Source of the DNA: Mesaphorura yosii
Taxonomy: Eukaryota; Arthropoda; Collembola; Poduromorpha; Tullbergiidae
Length of the DNA: 32,927 bases
Direction of reading: 5' to 3'
Assembly: GCA_009869945.1 (NCBI GenBank)
Contig: WIXG01000608.1
Location: 1-32,927, forward strand
The notes beneath the pieces are model-generated. The model worked only from the letters and a program-made list of their open reading frames with translations, ran no database searches and was not told the origin of the DNA. Made by a program: the position numbers and the translations under genes. Numbering within the stretch: position 1 is the stretch's first letter; every line of letters begins with the position of its first letter. This document shows positions 28,878 through 32,927 of this stretch, one piece after another.

Positions 28878-30599
28878 TTCTGCGTGCTTGCGTGATTACG
28901 TCGAAAGGGAAACTGAAGCGACGTACTGGACAATGAAGCTGTCTAAATTCTGTACAGCTGACATTAACTATCACGCTTCGCCGCGCTGTGTGGGCGTGGA
29001 ATTTTAAGTGGTCGTGCTCAGCAGGTCAGTATTAATCTTCGGTTAATCCGTGCCCAGTCCGTACATCACGTACAGTGTAGGTTTCAGATGCAAGTGTAGG
29101 TCGGGTTTACGGAATGTGTTTATCAGGAGACTCATGACATGACAGGGCTGATGATGAATAACTGGGAATCTTGTTTTGAAAAATGCTGCAGAATGCGAGT
29201 GAAAGTTTTGGAAGCGCAATCCCACTCTTTATTTTATTGGTGATCAAGTTATGGAAACACATTTTAAAGTTGACGTTTTGATATTATTGATGAACGCATA
29301 TTAGACAATGTAAAATGACTGCTAACTTAATTATAATTAGAGCGCCTATTACGTATTACTAGGCACTGGGCTCAATGCTTGTATTACAAACTCAGTCGCA
29401 ACGGGAATGACAACCTGGAATGTATGCTTATCATTAATTAATTAATTCCTCAGGGCATGGCACGCTTTTAAATGCGTGATGGGAAATTTATGACTGAGCT
29501 GACTTGCAGATCATGGATTTTCGAAAAAAAACTTCGCGTCATCACTGTGGACGGAGCTGGGATTCTGATTCGGGGCCTAAAAGATGCCGATACATGTCGG
29601 ATAGAAAAGGCCACACGACATCAGCCAACGTAAACGTGCACGGAGCCGGACTTTGGGGTACCCCGGAGGGATGGGAGGCTTGCATACATAACAACCTCAC
29701 CGGCAATTGACAAAATGGCTTGCTCATTAATTAAGCCTTGTTTGTTTTGGGATAACGGCATGTGCAATCGTGAGCCACAGATGCTAGAGTGCCTAGTACT
29801 TGGCACCCTTTACGTGGTAGAGTTCAATGTTTGCACAAGGAACTCACTGACAATGACAAGCCTTACTTAAGTACTTCAACTGAGGCCGCCCGGGCGTTTA
29901 ACACCATGTTTACCCCATGCCACGAGAAGAAAAAGATTGCCAAACTTATAGATAAGTTTAATGATAATCTCTCAGTCTCGCCTCTCGCAAATGGAAGGAA
30001 ATGAAGAAATTAAGAACCAGCGAAGATGCCGAGTCAAGAATCAAGAAGTGCCTGCGTTGTGGGGCTCATTAGAATCGAGATTATTTAAGATTTAACGTGC
30101 GAGGGACCAGAGAAGGTTCTCTTGCCAAGCCGTCCTGCGCTGAGCTGAAATGCGAGGAGGGATAAGTTTTATTTTCCTGCCTTTCCCGTGCTCAGAGCGA
30201 GGCGACACAAACAAATACGGCGTATGTGTGCTTAGTTCAATTCAATGCTTGAGGCATAAGAAGCACATCAAATTTATGAACTCGTGACAGGACGCGAAGA
30301 GGAATTCTGTCTTGCACTTGGCTACGGCTTCGTTAATCTAAGGCTACGGTTATGGAATCCTTAATATAAAATGTTCATCCCAAAACGAGGGTTGAAACTT
30401 GAAACTTCCTTAACCTACATTTAATGATACTGTTTTAGCTTACACTGAGCTGAGCTTGATTTGAGAAAGAATGGATGGGCAGAGATTGATCACCCAGTCG
30501 AGCTTGGATCGAAATTGTGGCAGGAGTTGCAAACTGAGATTTCAATTTCATCACATCATTTCTATTTCTAATTTAATTTCATATGCCCTGATGTTAAAA
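28878..30599. other. Intergenic region, no gene seen
   Basis: About 1.7 kb between the P450 start and the carboxypeptidase stop. AT-rich tracts alternate with ordinary sequence, including TTAATTAATTAATT near 29437. No open frame resembles a known family on either strand. The last 30 bases hold ATTAAA (reverse strand, 30572-30577), a likely variant polyadenylation signal for the carboxypeptidase. Confidence 0.45.
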
Positions 30600-31965
30600 T
30601 TATTGTGCTGTGAGCAGAGTGCCGAGCTCCCGAATCATGACGGCGAGGCCATCGATGAATTCCAGGGCAGAGGGCACAATCTGGTTGGCTGGGAGGAGGA
30701 AGCCGTATGCTCCCCTATCGCGCATTTCGAAGGTGTAGACGAGGGGGACGTTGCGCACTCCCGCGGCCCAGTCACCCGAACCGCCAGACGCGATGTAGCC
30801 CACAAGGTCGATCGTATTGCCTGGCGTGAACTGGGTGCCGTATCTCTGCGCGATGGCTGTGGCGGTGAGCCGTCCGATGCGCATGTACTCGTCGTGCGGG
30901 GGAAAGGGAACGCGGACTCCGTACGGGATGAGGATGTACTGGCTGTACGAGTGGAGACTCAGAACAAACTTGAGCCTCGATCCAAGGGCTATCTGGAAGT
31001 CTGAGGCGGCCTTCGCCTCGACTTCGGAGAAGGCGTGTGGGCCAGCGTACAGTTGGTAGTCGCAGGGGTTCGTGGAGCTGCCGCCGCCCAGCCAGTGAAA
31101 ATCATAGTTGCGGTTCGCGTCTGCGCCTCGGCAGCCAAGTGGGGACGAAGTTGTGGAGCGTGTCTTCCGCCACAGGCGGTCTGTGGTGCGCGCATACTCG
31201 AAGCCATCTGGGTTGTGGTGTGGCAGAATGTACCAGTCGTAGTCCTGCGTCCAGCGCTGCACGGCGGGGTCGGTGCTGGTCAGCAGGTAATTGACGACGT
31301 ACAAGCACACGGCGGAGGTGATCCACTCACGGGCGTGGATGTTGGAGTCGAACCAGATGGCAGGTTTTGTCTCCCCCGACTTGGAAATCTTGAGCAGCTT
31401 CAGGTCACGACCCTCGAAGCTCTGGCCGATGGAGATCGTGGTCGCGATGGCCGAGTGGTTCGCAGCGAGCTCGTCGAGGAGCGCGTGGGCGTCCGCGACG
31501 CTGTGATACGCTGCAAAGTCAAAGTCCAGGGCGGCGGCAAGCGAGTCTTGGAAGCCCTTCAGCTCTTCCGTGATGACGGCGTCCACGTCAGAGACCAGCT
31601 CCTGGATGTCGAGGTCCGAGGCGAGGAGCGAGTCGAGAATGTCTCCTTGGGCGTGCGGTGGAAATTCAACGTCCGACGCGTGGCCGACTCCGTTCGGACC
31701 ATCCCAGAAACGGAACTGCACAAACAAGCCGTACCGTAGAAAAAGCAATTAAGCACCGTTGGCGTCAAAATTCAAAAATTCAATGCTCGCGTTTGCTTAC
31801 CCCTTGGGTCTCGAGAGCCTTGAGAACACTTTCCTGTTCCGCCGTTTGTGGGATGATGCGGAACACTTTGTACCCGTTGTAGTGGATTCGAGTCGCCGAC
31901 ACGCCAGTGCCGAGGCTGAGCAGAGCGCAAGCGCCCAGGAGAAGCATGAAGACCTTCAAACTCAT
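30600..31965 (-). CDS. Secreted zinc procarboxypeptidase, M14A family
   Basis: Two minus-strand exons, 31965-31801 and 31715-30600 (85 bp phase-0 intron, GTAAGC...TTGTGCAG), encode 426 aa, the usual length for this family. The order is signal peptide 1-24, an activation propeptide (about 25-118), then the catalytic domain. Zinc ligands are H182 and E185 (HAREW) and H310 (LHSYSQ). N256-R257 (ANRNY) bind the substrate carboxylate, Y362 corresponds to Tyr248, and the catalytic base is E385 (TFEMRDRG). Specificity position 255 (S-x-D-W) is Gly369, neither Ile as in CPA nor Asp as in CPB. The enzyme should remove C-terminal residues, most likely in gut digestion. A TATA-like TTTAAAA lies near 32027-32033. 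Confidence 0.93.
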
Positions 31966-32927
31966 TGTTCCAGTGCCCGAGTTAATTCGAATGCGATTAT
32001 TTTCTCTGCAACTATTTGCATTGCATTTTAAAGGGTCTGGCCCGAAACTGGCGATCCATTGACGTGTCAATCAAGCGTGTGTTGAATGCGATCGGGAATT
32101 TTATGATCTCAGTCCAGCTATTGTCACCAAATACCAACACGAATACCATTGTGACAGTTGGTGTGCACCTACACGATGATCAGCCGTGGATTAGTAGCCC
32201 TAAAAACCCCGAGATAATGCGCAGAGCTGACTGCACGTCCTGAAATTAGCAACCTGAAACGTACCATGTGTCATATCATCGAGTGCTGATGCTGAATCCA
32301 TCGGGCGATCAACCGAGCCACGATCAACTTGAGAACGATGAGTGCGACCTGCGAATCACTTCAGCAGTCTGGCATCCGTCAAACACTTTACACTTGCATT
32401 GCACCAGCCGCTCCTTGACCAATGCCAAATTACGCAACCTAACGCAACGCCAAGAGTCAAGCAACATTTCTTAAGCATCGATATCCGCGTCTTCTGCAGA
32501 ATCGAGATCGAGAGCTAATCTCGCCGTTTTCTTGAGAAGCTTGTCACAATTCGCCTCTCGCCAAATCGCACTGCAAGTTGTCAAAAAGACCCGAGCTGTC
32601 CAGTCTCGGCTACCTCGCCACGAAGGCACGAAATGCGACTAGGGACTGACTCCCCGTATTCCGTGGAGCACGACTCGACGGGCAACTGGTCCACATCATG
32701 GACCTTCGCCTCCCGGCCAAACGGCACGTGTGCTCCGCTCTGCCCAACGATGACCCAATAAAGAATTATCGGTGGCCCATGTAGTACCCGCAAGCTCGGC
32801 CTTAAAGCGGAAAAAGTTCCGCAAATCCCTAGCCGTGGCCGCGTCTTTGTCCCCATTATTGGGCAAAGACCAGGCCAGAATTGGGAATATTGAGGCAACC
32901 GCGGACTTTGTCTGCGGGCCACATGCG
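31966..32927. other. Terminal region, no identified gene
   Basis: The first 60 bp are the carboxypeptidase promoter and 5' UTR. Beyond about 32100 I see no recognisable gene. The last 350 bp are GC-richer. One minus-strand frame stays open from 32922 to 32581, and a second shows DLRNFF and an Ala/Trp-containing stretch. This might be the edge of a gene or of a mobile element cut by the window, but nothing is identifiable. Confidence 0.35.

Noticed and set aside
31035..31739. Plus-strand open frame of 234 codons opposite the carboxypeptidase
   Set aside because: Val/Gly/Arg-rich antisense shadow; the minus strand encodes a complete M14 enzyme.
32581..32922. Minus-strand open frame of 113 codons at the window edge as a gene
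   Set aside because: No recognisable domain; a competing frame looks equally plausible, and the piece is cut by the window. Left as unresolved.
1..32927. CRISPR arrays, bacterial operons, rRNA or tRNA genes
   Set aside because: No regular repeat-spacer array, no Shine-Dalgarno or operon spacing, and no cloverleaf with A and B boxes was recognised; genes have spliceosomal introns.

Overview
The window reads as nuclear DNA of an arthropod, most likely a hexapod and plausibly a springtail (Collembola). It has short GT-AG introns (about 57-85 bp), AATAAA sites, tandem gustatory-type receptors, a secreted M14 carboxypeptidase, a microsomal P450, expanded divergent receptor tyrosine kinases and many decayed gene copies. 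The springtail placement is inference from gene content; no species marker was seen.

Region 1 (1-6.8 kb, + strand): a chemoreceptor cluster. Two related gustatory-type receptors (818-2107 and 3128-4553) share one architecture: a long first exon and a tiny last exon carrying the TY..(I/V)..QF signature. They flank a broken third copy (2285-2864). A GC-richer, more distant seven-TM protein follows (5691-6803).

Region 2 (7-16 kb): a SIAH-like RING protein with a lost zinc ligand (minus strand), a secreted protein with four defensin-like (CS-alpha-beta) cysteine motifs (minus), a repeat-rich gap with TTAGG units and hairpins, a hydrophobic secreted protein (12329-12991), a UBE2Z-like E2 relic without its catalytic cysteine (about 14026-14570), and a secreted kelch-repeat protein (15044-16054).

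Region 3 (17.3-26.4 kb): two convergent receptor tyrosine kinase genes. The + strand gene (9 exons, 1223 aa) has a large cysteine-containing, Ig-bearing ectodomain. The minus strand gene (7 exons, 847 aa) joins a signal peptide, a catalytically dead trypsin-like domain, two LDL-receptor class A modules, a TM helix and a tyrosine kinase. This architecture is the most striking object in the window. Both kinases share a DFGL(T/S).QLYG activation-loop start, suggesting a common kinase lineage with swapped ectodomains. Between them lie a copper amine oxidase C-terminal relic, a foldback repeat and a decayed transposase-like fragment.

Region 4 (26.8-32.9 kb): an unidentified broken coding fragment, an intronless CYP3-clan-like P450 (27273-28877, minus), a 1.7 kb gap, and a two-exon secreted procarboxypeptidase (30600-31965, minus). 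The last kilobase has no gene I can name.

The genes do not form one pathway. The common themes are environmental sensing (chemoreceptors), digestion and detoxification (carboxypeptidase, P450), secreted defence-like peptides, and lineage-specific receptor kinases, as expected in a fast-evolving arthropod region. Exon models are hand-derived from splice signals and phase; they are not supported by transcripts.
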